The position numbers and the translations under genes are program-made. 64,000 bases of DNA, taken from the NCBI GenBank assembly GCA_963757805.1, contig CAVWSM010000006.1, forward strand, positions 1,302,001 through 1,366,000, in the 5' to 3' direction. Every line of letters starts with the position of its first letter. The stretch's first letter is position 1. Under the pieces are notes generated by a model. That model had not been told where the DNA came from. It did not search any database and saw nothing but the letters and a program-made list of their open reading frames with translations. This document shows, in pieces, positions 7,989 through 16,018 of the stretch. This stretch comes from CAVWSM01 sp963757805. Lineage in GTDB: Bacteria; Actinomycetota; Actinomycetes; Jiangellales; Jiangellaceae.

Positions 7989-9830
7989 TCAGGCTTCGGT
8001 GCGGCCGCCGAGGTGCTCTGCCAGGAACGCCTCGGCTGCCGCGTAGTAACGCTCGCGGTTCTCCGGCTTGGCGAGACCATGCCCCTCGTCCTCGAAGAGC
8101 AGGTATTCGTGCGGGATCCCCTTGTCCCGCAGGGCCGCGACGATCTGCTCGGCCTCGGCCTGCTTGACCCGCGGGTCGTTCTTGCCCTGCGCAACAAGGA
8201 TCGGGATGCGGATGTCGTCGACGCGCGACAACGGCGAGCGATCCCAGAGCATGTCGCGCTCGGTCTCGGGGTTGCCGACCTTGGCGTACATGAACGCGAT
8301 CTGCGGCTTCCAGTACTCGGGCAGTGAGTTGAGCAACGTGAGCAGGTTGGACGGACCGACCAGGTCGATGGCGCAGCGAAACACGTCGGGCGTGAACGCG
8401 GCACCGGCGAGAGCGGCGTAGCCGCCGTACGAGCCGCCCATGATGCCGATTCGGCTCTTGTCGACCCAGCCGGCAGAGACGACGTGGTCGAGTGCGTCGA
8501 GCAGGTCGGTGTGCATGGCCCGTCCCCACTGCTTGTCGCCGGCGTTGCCGAAGGCCTTGCCGTAGCCGACGGATCCCCGATAGTTGACCTGCACGCACGC
8601 GTATCCGCGATTGGCGAGCCACTGCGCCTCCGGGTCGAATCCCCAGTCGTCACGCGCCCACGGGCCGCCATGCACGTTGAGCACGGCGGGCAGGTCGCGG
8701 CGCTCGATGCCTGGTGGGAAGGTCACGTAGCCGTGCACCTCGAGCCCGTCGCGCGCGGTGAACGCGAACGGCTGCATGGGCGCGAGCACGTAATCGTCAA
8801 GCTGCGGCTTGTGCGCGAAGAGAAAGTCGAGCGTCTCGGCGTCGCGGTCGTACGTGTAGTAATGGACGGCACCGTCGCTCGGCGCGTCGGTCACCAGCCA
8901 GCGCCGGTCGGACCGAACCGAGCGCGAGATGCCGATCTCGCCGCGCAACCGAGTCTGGAGCTGCTCGACCTCGGCGCCGAACGAGGTGTCGAGGTGCACC
9001 CATTCGTCGCGGTCCTTCGCGAAGATCACCGACTGCGGCTCGAGCGTCTCGGGATGGAGAACGACACCGCTGACGTCGTACTGCGGGTCCTCGGCCAGCA
9101 CCTTCTCTCGACCCGTCGCCAGATCGAGCCGGACCAGTCGTGACGCATTCGCATCGACGCTGGTCATGATCAGCAGCGCCGAGCCGTCGCGGACATAACC
9201 GAGCACACCGGTGGTGGCGACGTCCTCAGGTGCGATCTCCTTCCACGGCTCGTACGCGCCGTCGTCGCCGCGCAGGTGGACGATCGCGCCGCCGTCCTCG
9301 GTCATGGACATGCCACCGCGCACCGCGAGGTCGGAGTCGATGAGCCAACCGGCGAAGCCGGGGTTGTCCTCGACCTTGACGAGGGATCGGTCGGTGAGGT
9401 CGAGCCGGTAGACGTCGTGCAGCTGCGGGTTGTCGGCGTTGAGCCCCACGAGGACCGTCTGCGGGTTCCACCGGTTGTGCCCGAGAATCGCCGCGTGCAC
9501 TCCCTCCCCCGGGGTGACGAGCTCGGCCTCGCCGGTCCCGAGGTCGAGGGCGTACAGCCGCCAGTCCTCGTTGCCGTCGGTGTCCTGCAGGTACCCAAGA
9601 GTGGCGTCGTCGTGGCAGAACGCGTACGAGCGAATGCCACGTCCTCGGTCGTTGGTGACGGGGCGCGCAGCGGCAGGGTCGTCTGACGGGCCGACCCACA
9701 CGTTGAGCACACCGTCGACCGGCGCGATGAACCCGAGTCGGGTGCCGTCGGGGGACAGGCTCGGACTGACACGCTCGGGGTTGCCGAAGAGCAGCTCGCG
9801 GGGGACAAGGGGTACGGCGTCGTAGGTCAC
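7989..9830 (-). CDS. S9 family prolyl oligopeptidase-like serine peptidase
   Basis: 613 residues. The N-terminal beta-propeller part (about 1-350) has WD-like repeats beginning SPSLSPDGTRLGFIAPVDG. The C-terminal alpha/beta-hydrolase carries the nucleophile in IMGGSYGGYAALAGA, the acid in AQGKNDPRV and the histidine in EDEGHGLAKPENR. There is no signal peptide, so it is probably a cytoplasmic acylaminoacyl- or dipeptidyl-peptidase-type enzyme; the exact specificity cannot be read. Its start overlaps the upstream aldo/keto reductase stop by four bases, so the two form an operon. Its 3' end abuts repeat unit 2. Confidence 0.9.
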   Translation of the reverse strand: MTYDAVPLVPRELLFGNPERVSPSLSPDGTRLGFIAPVDGVLNVWVGPSDDPAAARPVTNDRGRGIRSYAFCHDDATLGYLQDTDGNEDWRLYALDLGTGEAELVTPGEGVHAAILGHNRWNPQTVLVGLNADNPQLHDVYRLDLTDRSLVKVEDNPGFAGWLIDSDLAVRGGMSMTEDGGAIVHLRGDDGAYEPWKEIAPEDVATTGVLGYVRDGSALLIMTSVDANASRLVRLDLATGREKVLAEDPQYDVSGVVLHPETLEPQSVIFAKDRDEWVHLDTSFGAEVEQLQTRLRGEIGISRSVRSDRRWLVTDAPSDGAVHYYTYDRDAETLDFLFAHKPQLDDYVLAPMQPFAFTARDGLEVHGYVTFPPGIERRDLPAVLNVHGGPWARDDWGFDPEAQWLANRGYACVQVNYRGSVGYGKAFGNAGDKQWGRAMHTDLLDALDHVVSAGWVDKSRIGIMGGSYGGYAALAGAAFTPDVFRCAIDLVGPSNLLTLLNSLPEYWKPQIAFMYAKVGNPETERDMLWDRSPLSRVDDIRIPILVAQGKNDPRVKQAEAEQIVAALRDKGIPHEYLLFEDEGHGLAKPENRERYYAAAEAFLAEHLGGRTEA

Positions 9831-10861
9831 GCGCTCGATCCCATCACATGGTCTGGGCGTGGCGCCGGGCCGCCGGTCAGAACGCGGCGACTCTCTCTGG
9901 TGGTTGGAAAGATCTCGTCGATCTCTGCCAGGTCATCGGCGGTCGGCACCCAGCCGGCGGCCGCGACGTTGCGCTGCACCTGGTCGGGCCTCGTGGCGCC
10001 GGCGATTACGCTCGAGACCTGCGGCTGGGCCAGCAGCCAACCGATGGCCACGTCGATCTCGGTGATCCCGCGCGCCTGCGCAAAGTCGGCCAGTCGGCGC
10101 AGCGCGTCCCAGGGTGCCGCCTCAAGCAGGTGCGGCTTGGTGTGCACGAGGCGGCTGTCGGCGGGGCGGTCGCCCTGCGTGTACTTCCCAGTGAGCAGCC
10201 CGTTGGCTAGTGGGAAATACGGCAGGACGCCGAGACCGTACGCCGTCGCCGCTGGGATGACTTCGAGCTCAGCTCGGCGGTCGATGAGGTTGTACTGGTT
10301 CTCGGCGGAGATGAACCTCGTCGAACCGTGCAACCGCGCGGTGAACTCCGCCTCCGAGATCTGCCAGCCGGCGAGGTTGGAGTGGCCGATGTAGCGGACC
10401 TTGCCGGACCGGACGAGGTCGTCGAGCGCCGAGAGCGTCTCGTCGATCGGGGTGAGCGGATCGGGCGTGTGGAACTGGTAGAGGTCGATCCAGTCGGTGC
10501 CCAGCCGCCGCAGCGACGCCTCGGCCGCCCGGACGATGTAACGGCGGGAACCACGCGCCCCGAAGTCCGGACCGTTGGCACCGCGCATGTCCATGCCGAA
10601 CTTGGTGGCGACGATGACGTCGTCGCGACGCTTGCCGAGCGCCTCGCCGAGCAGCTCCTCGCTGACCCCAGGCGTCGCGCCGTAGGTGTCGGCGACGTCG
10701 AACAGCGTGATGCCGGCGTCGAGTGCCGCGTCGACCACGGCTCGCGCGCCTTCAAGCGACTCCGACGGTGTGCGAAGCCGGCCGAGGTTGTTGCACCCCA
10801 GGCCCACCGTCGAGACGGTGAGACCCGACGCACCCAGTCGACGAAATGTCACGGTTGTCAC
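9827..10861 (-). CDS. Aldo/keto reductase
   Basis: 344 residues with the standard NADPH-dependent TIM-barrel features: GLGCNNLG near residue 22, FDVADTYG with the catalytic Asp and Tyr near 54-61, the lysine in ATKFGMD, and YIGHSNL in place of the usual GVSN. The C-terminal SVIAGATRPDQVQRN forms the nucleotide site. It reduces aldehydes or ketones; the substrate is unknown. It is first in the operon with the S9 peptidase. It is divergent from the helicase gene, with an 86-base intergenic space. Confidence 0.88.
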   Translation of the reverse strand: MTTVTFRRLGASGLTVSTVGLGCNNLGRLRTPSESLEGARAVVDAALDAGITLFDVADTYGATPGVSEELLGEALGKRRDDVIVATKFGMDMRGANGPDFGARGSRRYIVRAAEASLRRLGTDWIDLYQFHTPDPLTPIDETLSALDDLVRSGKVRYIGHSNLAGWQISEAEFTARLHGSTRFISAENQYNLIDRRAELEVIPAATAYGLGVLPYFPLANGLLTGKYTQGDRPADSRLVHTKPHLLEAAPWDALRRLADFAQARGITEIDVAIGWLLAQPQVSSVIAGATRPDQVQRNVAAAGWVPTADDLAEIDEIFPTTRESRRVLTGGPAPRPDHVMGSSA

Positions 10862-10947
10862 GGATCGCAGTCTAGTCGCGGAACGACATCCCGAGCCTGT
10901 GCATGGGCGGCAAGGGAGCAGCCCGTTCGCCGGATAGCGTGTGCGCG

Positions 10948-12976
10948 GTGACCCCCGAGCCTGCTGACCTTCCCGGCGTCGACGTGCTGCTGCACGCTGC
11001 CGTCCGCGCCCTCGGCGGGACCGAGAGACCGGGCCAGATCACCATGGCGCACGAGGTCGCCGCGGCGATGGAGTCGGAGCAGCACCTGCTCGTGCAGGCG
11101 GGTACCGGCACCGGCAAGTCACTCGCCTATCTGGTGCCGGCCCTGCGGCACGCCTTGGCGACAGATCAGCCGGTCGTGGTCGCGACGGCGACGCTGGCCC
11201 TGCAGGCCCAGCTCGTCGACCGTGACCTGCCGAGGCTGTCCGAGGCTGTCGAGCCGCTGATCGGACGACCGCTGCGGTGGGCGACGCTCAAGGGTCGGGC
11301 CAACTATGCATGCCTGTTTCGCGTGCACGACGGCGTGCCCGACGACCAAGGTGTGCTCGTGATGCCCGAGACTGTGGGCGCCATCGGAGCCGAGGTGCTG
11401 CGGGGCCGCGAGTGGGCCAAGGAGCAGGCACAAGAGCGCGGCACCGGCGACCGCGACCGACTCGACCCTGGCGTCTCCGACCGTGCCTGGCGGCAGGTGT
11501 CCGTGTCGCCGCGGGAATGTCTTGGGGGCACCCGATGCCCGTACGGCTCCGACTGTTTCGCGGAGCGGTCGCGGCGCGAGGCGGTCGGTGTGGACATCGT
11601 CGTGACCAACCACGCCCTGCTCGCGGTCGACGCGATCGAGGGCCTCACCGTGCTGCCCGAGCACGATGTCGTGGTCATCGACGAGGGGCACGAACTGGTG
11701 GCCCGCGTGACATCGGTCGTCACCGACGAGCTCTGGCCAGGCGTCGTGGAGCGGGCTGCCAAGCGAGTGCGGAAGTTCGTCGACGACGGTGACGCCGACC
11801 GGTTGCAGGACGCGGCGGAGCTTGTTGCGCGACGCGGCCAACGGGGTGGAGGCGGGACGCCTCGACGTCATCCCCGATGAGCTGTTGGCGGCAGTGGTGG
11901 CCGTACGTGACGCCGCGCGAATGGTGCAGTCAGGCCTGGCGCGGTCGGCCGACGGCACCAACAAGGCGGCCGACGGTGAGGCCGTACGGAAGCAGGCGAA
12001 GGCCCTCGTGGACGAGACGTTCAGCACCGCGGAGCGCATCGCGGCCAACGGCGAGCACGACGTGGTGTGGCTGGAGACGTCGGAGCGGGCCGGGGCGGTG
12101 CTGCGTGTCGCGCCGCTCTCGGTGGCCGGTCTGCTGCGGCATCGCATGTTTGCCAAGGTGACCGGCGTCCTGACCTCGGCCACGCTGGCCATCGGCGGCT
12201 CGTTCGACGGTGTGGCCCGTTCGGTTGGGCTGGGCCCTGCGCCCGTCGATGGCGCTGCCGACGAAGACGACGCGCGCGCATCGTTCACCGGCATCGACGT
12301 CGGGTCGCCGTTCGACTACCGGCGCCAGGCGATGCTGTACGTCGCGCGGCACCTGCCGACCCCGGGGCGTGACGGGCTGACAACGGCGGTGCTGGACGAG
12401 CTCGCGGCTCTTGTCGAGGCCGCGGGCGGGCGCACGCTCGGGCTGTTCTCGTCTCGCCGGGCGGCCGAGCAGGCGGCCGAGGCAGTCCGCGAGCGCCTGC
12501 CCGACCTTCCGCTGCTGTGCCAGGGAGACGACCTGGTGCCCACGCTCGTACGCCGCTTTGCTGCCGACGCCGAGACCAGCCTGTTCGGCACTTTGTCGCT
12601 CTGGCAGGGCGTCGACGTCCCCGGCTCGTCCTGCCAGCTCGTCGTCATCGACCGGCTGCCGTTCCCGCGCCCCGACGATCCGCTGATGTCGGCGCGGCAG
12701 CGCGCGGTCGAGCGGGCCGGCGGCAATGGGTTCATGTCGGTGGCTGCTGCGCACGCCGGGCTGCTGTTGGCCCAGGGCACCGGGCGGCTCATTCGCCACC
12801 TCGACGATCGCGGTGTGGTGGCCGTGCTCGACCCACGCCTCGCGACGGCGAGATACGCCGGGTTCCTGCGCGCCTCGCTACCGCCGATGTGGCCGACGAC
12901 CGATCGAGCAGTCGTGCTGGGCGCCTTGCGACGGCTGGCCGGACCGGCCCAAGCGGGCGTGGCTGGGCAGGGCTGA
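10948..12976 (+). CDS. dinG: DinG/XPD-like ATP-dependent helicase, one frame break
   Basis: Superfamily 2 helicase of the DinG/Rad3 type, probably acting on R-loops or repair intermediates. Counting from the GTG at 10948, Walker A GTGTGKS is at residues 52-58 and the DEAH-box variant DEGH is in VVVIDEGHELV. Four cysteines (YACLF, then ECLGG, TRCPYGSDC) form the expected 4Fe-4S site. The frame breaks at about 11821; dropping one C joins DADRLQDAAE to LLRDAANGVEAGR and gives 675 residues. The C-terminal helicase domain holds SLWQGVDVPG and GTGRLIRH. The upstream ATG at 10903 is an alternative start. No LexA box was seen at this gene. Confidence 0.88.
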
Positions 12977-13068
12977 CGACCGCCAGGCGCGTGTGCGAGG
13001 CTGGCTGGATACCGCTCCGACCGAGTGGGTATGACAAGGCGAAAAGGCCGGCGATCCCGGAGGCGCAG

Positions 13069-13965
13069 ATGTTCGAGGAAGCACAGCTGTATGCACCCGT
13101 CACCCGTGGCAAGGATGGCGAGGTTACCGTCCACCTCGGCGACGACCACCCAGGCGCGACCGACGAGGCCTACCGCAGCCGGCGCAACGCGCTTGCGGCG
13201 CTGGCGATGGACTGGCAGCCCGGCCAGCCGCTGCCGCGCGCCCCCTACACCGATGAGGAGCACGAGGTCTGGCGCATCGTGTGCGGTGAGCTGCACACGC
13301 TGCACGAGAAGCTCGCCTGTCAGCAGTACCTCGAGGGCAAGGTCCTCCTCAAGCTGCCCGAGGACCACATTCCGCAGCTCGACGAGGTCAACGCGCTGCT
13401 TCAGCCGCTGACGGGCTTCCACTACGTGCCGGCGGCGGGGTTGGTGCCGCTGCTGCAGTTCTACGGCTCGCTGGCCGACGGCATCTTCCACTCGACTCAA
13501 TACGTGCGTCACCACTCGGTGCCGCTCTACACCCCCGAGCCCGATGTGCTGCACGAGGTGGTCGGGCACGGCAACTGCCTGTCCGAGCCGCGCTTTGCTG
13601 CGTTGTACTACGCAGCTGGGCGTGCTGCCCGCCGGGTGGAGAGCGCGGAGGCGCTGGAGTTCGTGTCGAAGGTGTTCTGGTTCTCCCTCGAGTTCGGGGT
13701 GCTGCGCGAGGGCGACGCTGTCAAGACCTACGGCGCTGGGCTGTTGTCGTCGTACGGCGAGATCCAGCAGATCGCGCGCGCCGACCTGCGGCCACTCGAC
13801 ATCGCACGGATGGGTGTCCAGACCTACGACATCACGCACTACCAGCCGCTGCTGTTCTGCGCCGACTCGTTCGATCAGGTCGAGGACGTCGTGGGCACAT
13901 TCTTCGATGCTGCGGATGACGAGCTGGTCGCCCGACTGCTCAAGGAGACGACGACCTCGGCGTAA
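13069..13965 (+). CDS. phhA: Phenylalanine 4-monooxygenase (aromatic amino acid hydroxylase)
   Basis: 298 residues from an ATG preceded by CGGAGG, typical of the monomeric bacterial enzyme without a regulatory ACT domain. The non-haem iron ligands are in LHEVVGHGNCLSEP, with the third acidic ligand in the later WFSLEFGVL segment. DEEHEVWRIVCGELHTLHEK is a family signature. Uses tetrahydropterin and O2 to convert phenylalanine to tyrosine. No pterin-recycling dehydratase or tyrosine-catabolic gene is next to it. It lies 92 bases after the helicase and converges on lexA. Confidence 0.9.
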   Translation: MFEEAQLYAPVTRGKDGEVTVHLGDDHPGATDEAYRSRRNALAALAMDWQPGQPLPRAPYTDEEHEVWRIVCGELHTLHEKLACQQYLEGKVLLKLPEDHIPQLDEVNALLQPLTGFHYVPAAGLVPLLQFYGSLADGIFHSTQYVRHHSVPLYTPEPDVLHEVVGHGNCLSEPRFAALYYAAGRAARRVESAEALEFVSKVFWFSLEFGVLREGDAVKTYGAGLLSSYGEIQQIARADLRPLDIARMGVQTYDITHYQPLLFCADSFDQVEDVVGTFFDAADDELVARLLKETTTSA

Positions 13966-13975
13966 GGGTCGCCGG

Positions 13976-14701
13976 TCAGACTCGCCGGAGCACCGCGACG
14001 ATGCGGCCGAGGATCACCGCGTCGTCGCCGGGGATCGGCTCGTAGGCAGGGTTGTGCGGCAGCAGCCAGATGTGGCCGCCACGGCGCTTGTAGGTCTTCA
14101 CGGTCGCCTCGCCGTCGATCATGGCCGCCACGATCTCGCCGTTCTCGGCCACCGGCTGCTGGCGCACCACGACCCAGTCACCGTCGCAGATGGCGGCGTC
14201 GACCATGGAGTCGCCCGCGACCTTGAGCAGGAACAGCGCGCCGTCGCCGACCAGCTGACGGGGCAGTGGGAAGACATCCTCCACCGCCTGCTCGGCGAGG
14301 ATCGGGCCGCCGGCGGCGATGCGCCCGACGAGCGGGACATAGGTGGCGTCGGGCCGGGCGTCGCCCGAGCCGGTGGGGTCGACGTGGTCGTCGGTCACGC
14401 CACGGGTGCGCAGCTCGTCGGGTGCGAGCACCTCGAGCGCGCGCGGGCGGTTGGGGTCGCGGCGCAGGTAGCCCTTGCGCTCCAGCGCGTGCAGCTGATG
14501 GCTCACGCTGGACGGGCTGGTGAGCCCGACGGCCTGCCCGATCTCGCGCATGCTGGGCGGATATCCACGCCGTTCGACCGAGTCACGGATCACCTCGAGG
14601 ACCCGACGCTGGCGGGGAGTCAGGCCCACCTCGTCCTCAGCGCCCTCCGGAAAGCTGGTGACGGTGCCGCCAGAGTCGCCCTCCGGCCGTTGCCTGCTCA
14701 C
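13976..14701 (-). CDS. lexA: SOS repressor LexA
   Basis: 241 residues from the GTG at 14701, which has GGAGG ten bases upstream. The winged helix is at about 27-90 (SMREIGQAVGLTSPSSVSHQL is the recognition unit). The Ala-Gly self-cleavage site is in GRIAAGGPILAE; the catalytic serine is in VAGDSMVDAA and the lysine in ATVKTYKR. Represses DNA-damage genes until RecA-stimulated cleavage. The promoter carries a LexA box, so it is autoregulated. It is divergent from a LysM gene that has its own box, as in the lexA/Rv2719c pair of mycobacteria. Confidence 0.96.
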   Translation of the reverse strand: MSRQRPEGDSGGTVTSFPEGAEDEVGLTPRQRRVLEVIRDSVERRGYPPSMREIGQAVGLTSPSSVSHQLHALERKGYLRRDPNRPRALEVLAPDELRTRGVTDDHVDPTGSGDARPDATYVPLVGRIAAGGPILAEQAVEDVFPLPRQLVGDGALFLLKVAGDSMVDAAICDGDWVVVRQQPVAENGEIVAAMIDGEATVKTYKRRGGHIWLLPHNPAYEPIPGDDAVILGRIVAVLRRV

Positions 14702-14734
14702 CTGGGACCTCCTCGTGTCGTGATCACTGGTTCG

Positions 14735-14763
14735 ACGGTAGCGCCGTCCGGTCCATTGTTCAA
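14735..14763 (-). promoter_or_regulatory. lexA promoter
   Basis: On the minus strand TTGAAC (-35, plus-strand 14758-14763) and TACCGT (-10, plus-strand 14735-14740) are separated by exactly 17 bases. Transcription would begin about 25-30 bases upstream of the GTG. The -35 hexamer is embedded in the LexA box, which explains repression. Confidence 0.7.
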
Positions 14764-14775
14764 ACATCTGTTCGA
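14760..14775. promoter_or_regulatory. LexA box of lexA
   Basis: TCAAACATCTGTTCGA matches the actinobacterial/Gram-positive SOS box TCGAAC-N4-GTTCGA at 11 of 12 defined bases. It overlaps the lexA -35 element, consistent with autoregulation. Confidence 0.8.
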
Positions 14776-14828
14776 CGTGTCTGTCGACTTCTGTCGGGGG
14801 TGCGCGGTATAACCGTACAGACGTTCTA

Positions 14829-14844
14829 TCGAACGGCTGTACGA
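14829..14844. promoter_or_regulatory. LexA box of the divergent LysM gene
   Basis: TCGAACGGCTGTACGA matches TCGAAC-N4-GTTCGA at 11 of 12 defined bases. It lies just downstream of a TATAAC -10-like hexamer (14808-14813) and ends 11 bases before the GTG start, a position suited to blocking transcript initiation or early elongation. Confidence 0.75.
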
Positions 14845-14855
14845 GAGGAGTCGCC

Positions 14856-15218
14856 GTGTCTGCCACCGTCCACCACCGCACGGCTTACTGCGCTGCCCGT
14901 CCCCACCCCGGTGTCGCACCGACCGAGCAGCTGCGACTCACGCGGCGAGGCCGGCTGGTCCTCTCGCTCGCCAGCCTGGTCACCGTTGCGGCCGCGTTCG
15001 TGGGGCTGGCGGCCCCAGTCATCGCAGACCAGCCGGGTGGCCCGCCGCCGGCCACCCGGTCGGTCGTCGTGGGTCCCGGCGACACGCTGTGGGAGATCGC
15101 CCGTGAGTCCGTGCCGCAGGCCGACACCCGCGATGTCGTGGCGCAGATTCGGCGGCTCAACGGCCTGTCCAGTGGCAGCATCGCGGTCGGCGACGAGCTC
15201 GAAGTGCCCACCCGCTAA
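14856..15218 (+). CDS. SOS-controlled membrane-anchored LysM protein
   Basis: 120 residues from a GTG with AGAGGAG upstream. A single membrane segment lies at about residues 31-53, followed by a proline-rich linker and one LysM domain from about 68 to 118 (VVVGPGDTLWEIARE at its start, NGLSSGSIAVGDELEVP at its end) on the outer side, so it binds peptidoglycan. Position and LexA control match Rv2719c (ChiZ) of M. tuberculosis and DivS of Corynebacterium, which are linked to the delay of division after DNA damage. A division-control role is inferred from context. No hydrolase domain is visible beyond LysM. Confidence 0.85.
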   Translation: MSATVHHRTAYCAARPHPGVAPTEQLRLTRRGRLVLSLASLVTVAAAFVGLAAPVIADQPGGPPPATRSVVVGPGDTLWEIARESVPQADTRDVVAQIRRLNGLSSGSIAVGDELEVPTR

Positions 15219-15245
15219 TCGGTGTCCGCAACTCGTCGTGTCGCT

Positions 15246-15291
15246 TTGCACTTGTCAGCGCCCGGGTCTACGCTGGCACCAGATCTAGTAG
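15246..15291 (+). promoter_or_regulatory. nrdR-nrdJ promoter with a possible NrdR box
   Basis: TTGCAC (15246-15251) and TACGCT (15269-15274) are separated by 17 bases and make a good actinobacterial promoter. Immediately downstream, GCACCAGATCTAGTAG (15276-15291) resembles an NrdR box, which is AT-rich and palindromic around a central core (CACNAGATCTAGTG-like), though with mismatches. NrdR is known to repress ribonucleotide reductase genes, usually through two boxes; I could not find a convincing second one. CCACAA-G-TTGTGG at 15311-15323 is another dyad in the leader. Confidence 0.45.
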
Positions 15292-15450
15292 TTACATCCG
15301 TGTGCTTCATCCACAAGTTGTGGTCACGGCCCACAGGTCGTCCCCAGGTCATCCACAGATCCGTCCCCAATGAGGCAGCGGTGAGTGGGTCGGCCGGGGA
15401 GGTCAGCGGGTGACGTCGATCAGCTGATGCGGGAGGGGGAGTGACCTTCG

Positions 15451-15939
15451 ATGCACTGCCCGTTCTGCCGCTACCCCGACTCCCGGGTGGTCGACAGCCG
15501 CACCGCCGATGACGGCACCGCCATCCGGCGGCGGCGGCAATGTCCCGAGTGCGAGCGGCGTTTCACAACAGTGGAGCAGGTAACTCTCGCGGTCGTGAAG
15601 AGCTCGGGTGCCACCGAGCCGTTCAGCCGCGACAAGGTCATCGCCGGGGTCCGCAAGGCGTGCCAGGGCCGGCCCGTCGAGGAGGCTGCGCTGGCGCGAC
15701 TTGCGCAGCAGGTGGAGGAGCGCATCCGGGCGACCGGGTGTGCGGAGGTTCCGAGCCACGAGGTCGGCCTGGCGATTCTCGGGCCGCTGCGCGAGCTCGA
15801 CGAGGTCGCCTACCTGAGGTTCGCCAGCGTCTACCGCGGGTTCGAGAGCCTGGCTGACTTCGAGACCGAGATCTCGCTGCTTCGGGCCGAGCACGGGCAC
15901 GTCGTGCCCGAGCCTGCCCTGCCGGGCGGCCAGCCCTAG
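15451..15939 (+). CDS. nrdR: Transcriptional repressor NrdR
   Basis: 162 residues. The N-terminal zinc ribbon has CPFC and CPEC pairs (residues 3-6 and 31-34), followed by the ATP-cone domain (about 45-140; VVKSSGATEPFSRDKVIAGVRKAC). It senses ATP/dATP and represses ribonucleotide reductase genes. It is 79 bases upstream of the class II reductase gene it is expected to control, in the same direction. An earlier start is unlikely because the MHCPFC start is invariant in the family. Confidence 0.95.
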   Translation: MHCPFCRYPDSRVVDSRTADDGTAIRRRRQCPECERRFTTVEQVTLAVVKSSGATEPFSRDKVIAGVRKACQGRPVEEAALARLAQQVEERIRATGCAEVPSHEVGLAILGPLRELDEVAYLRFASVYRGFESLADFETEISLLRAEHGHVVPEPALPGGQP

Positions 15940-16018
15940 CCGCTCGGGCACGCACCACACACAGACGTCAGAGAACAACGCTCGGGGATCCGAGCTCATA
16001 CGGGGACAGGAGACTGGA

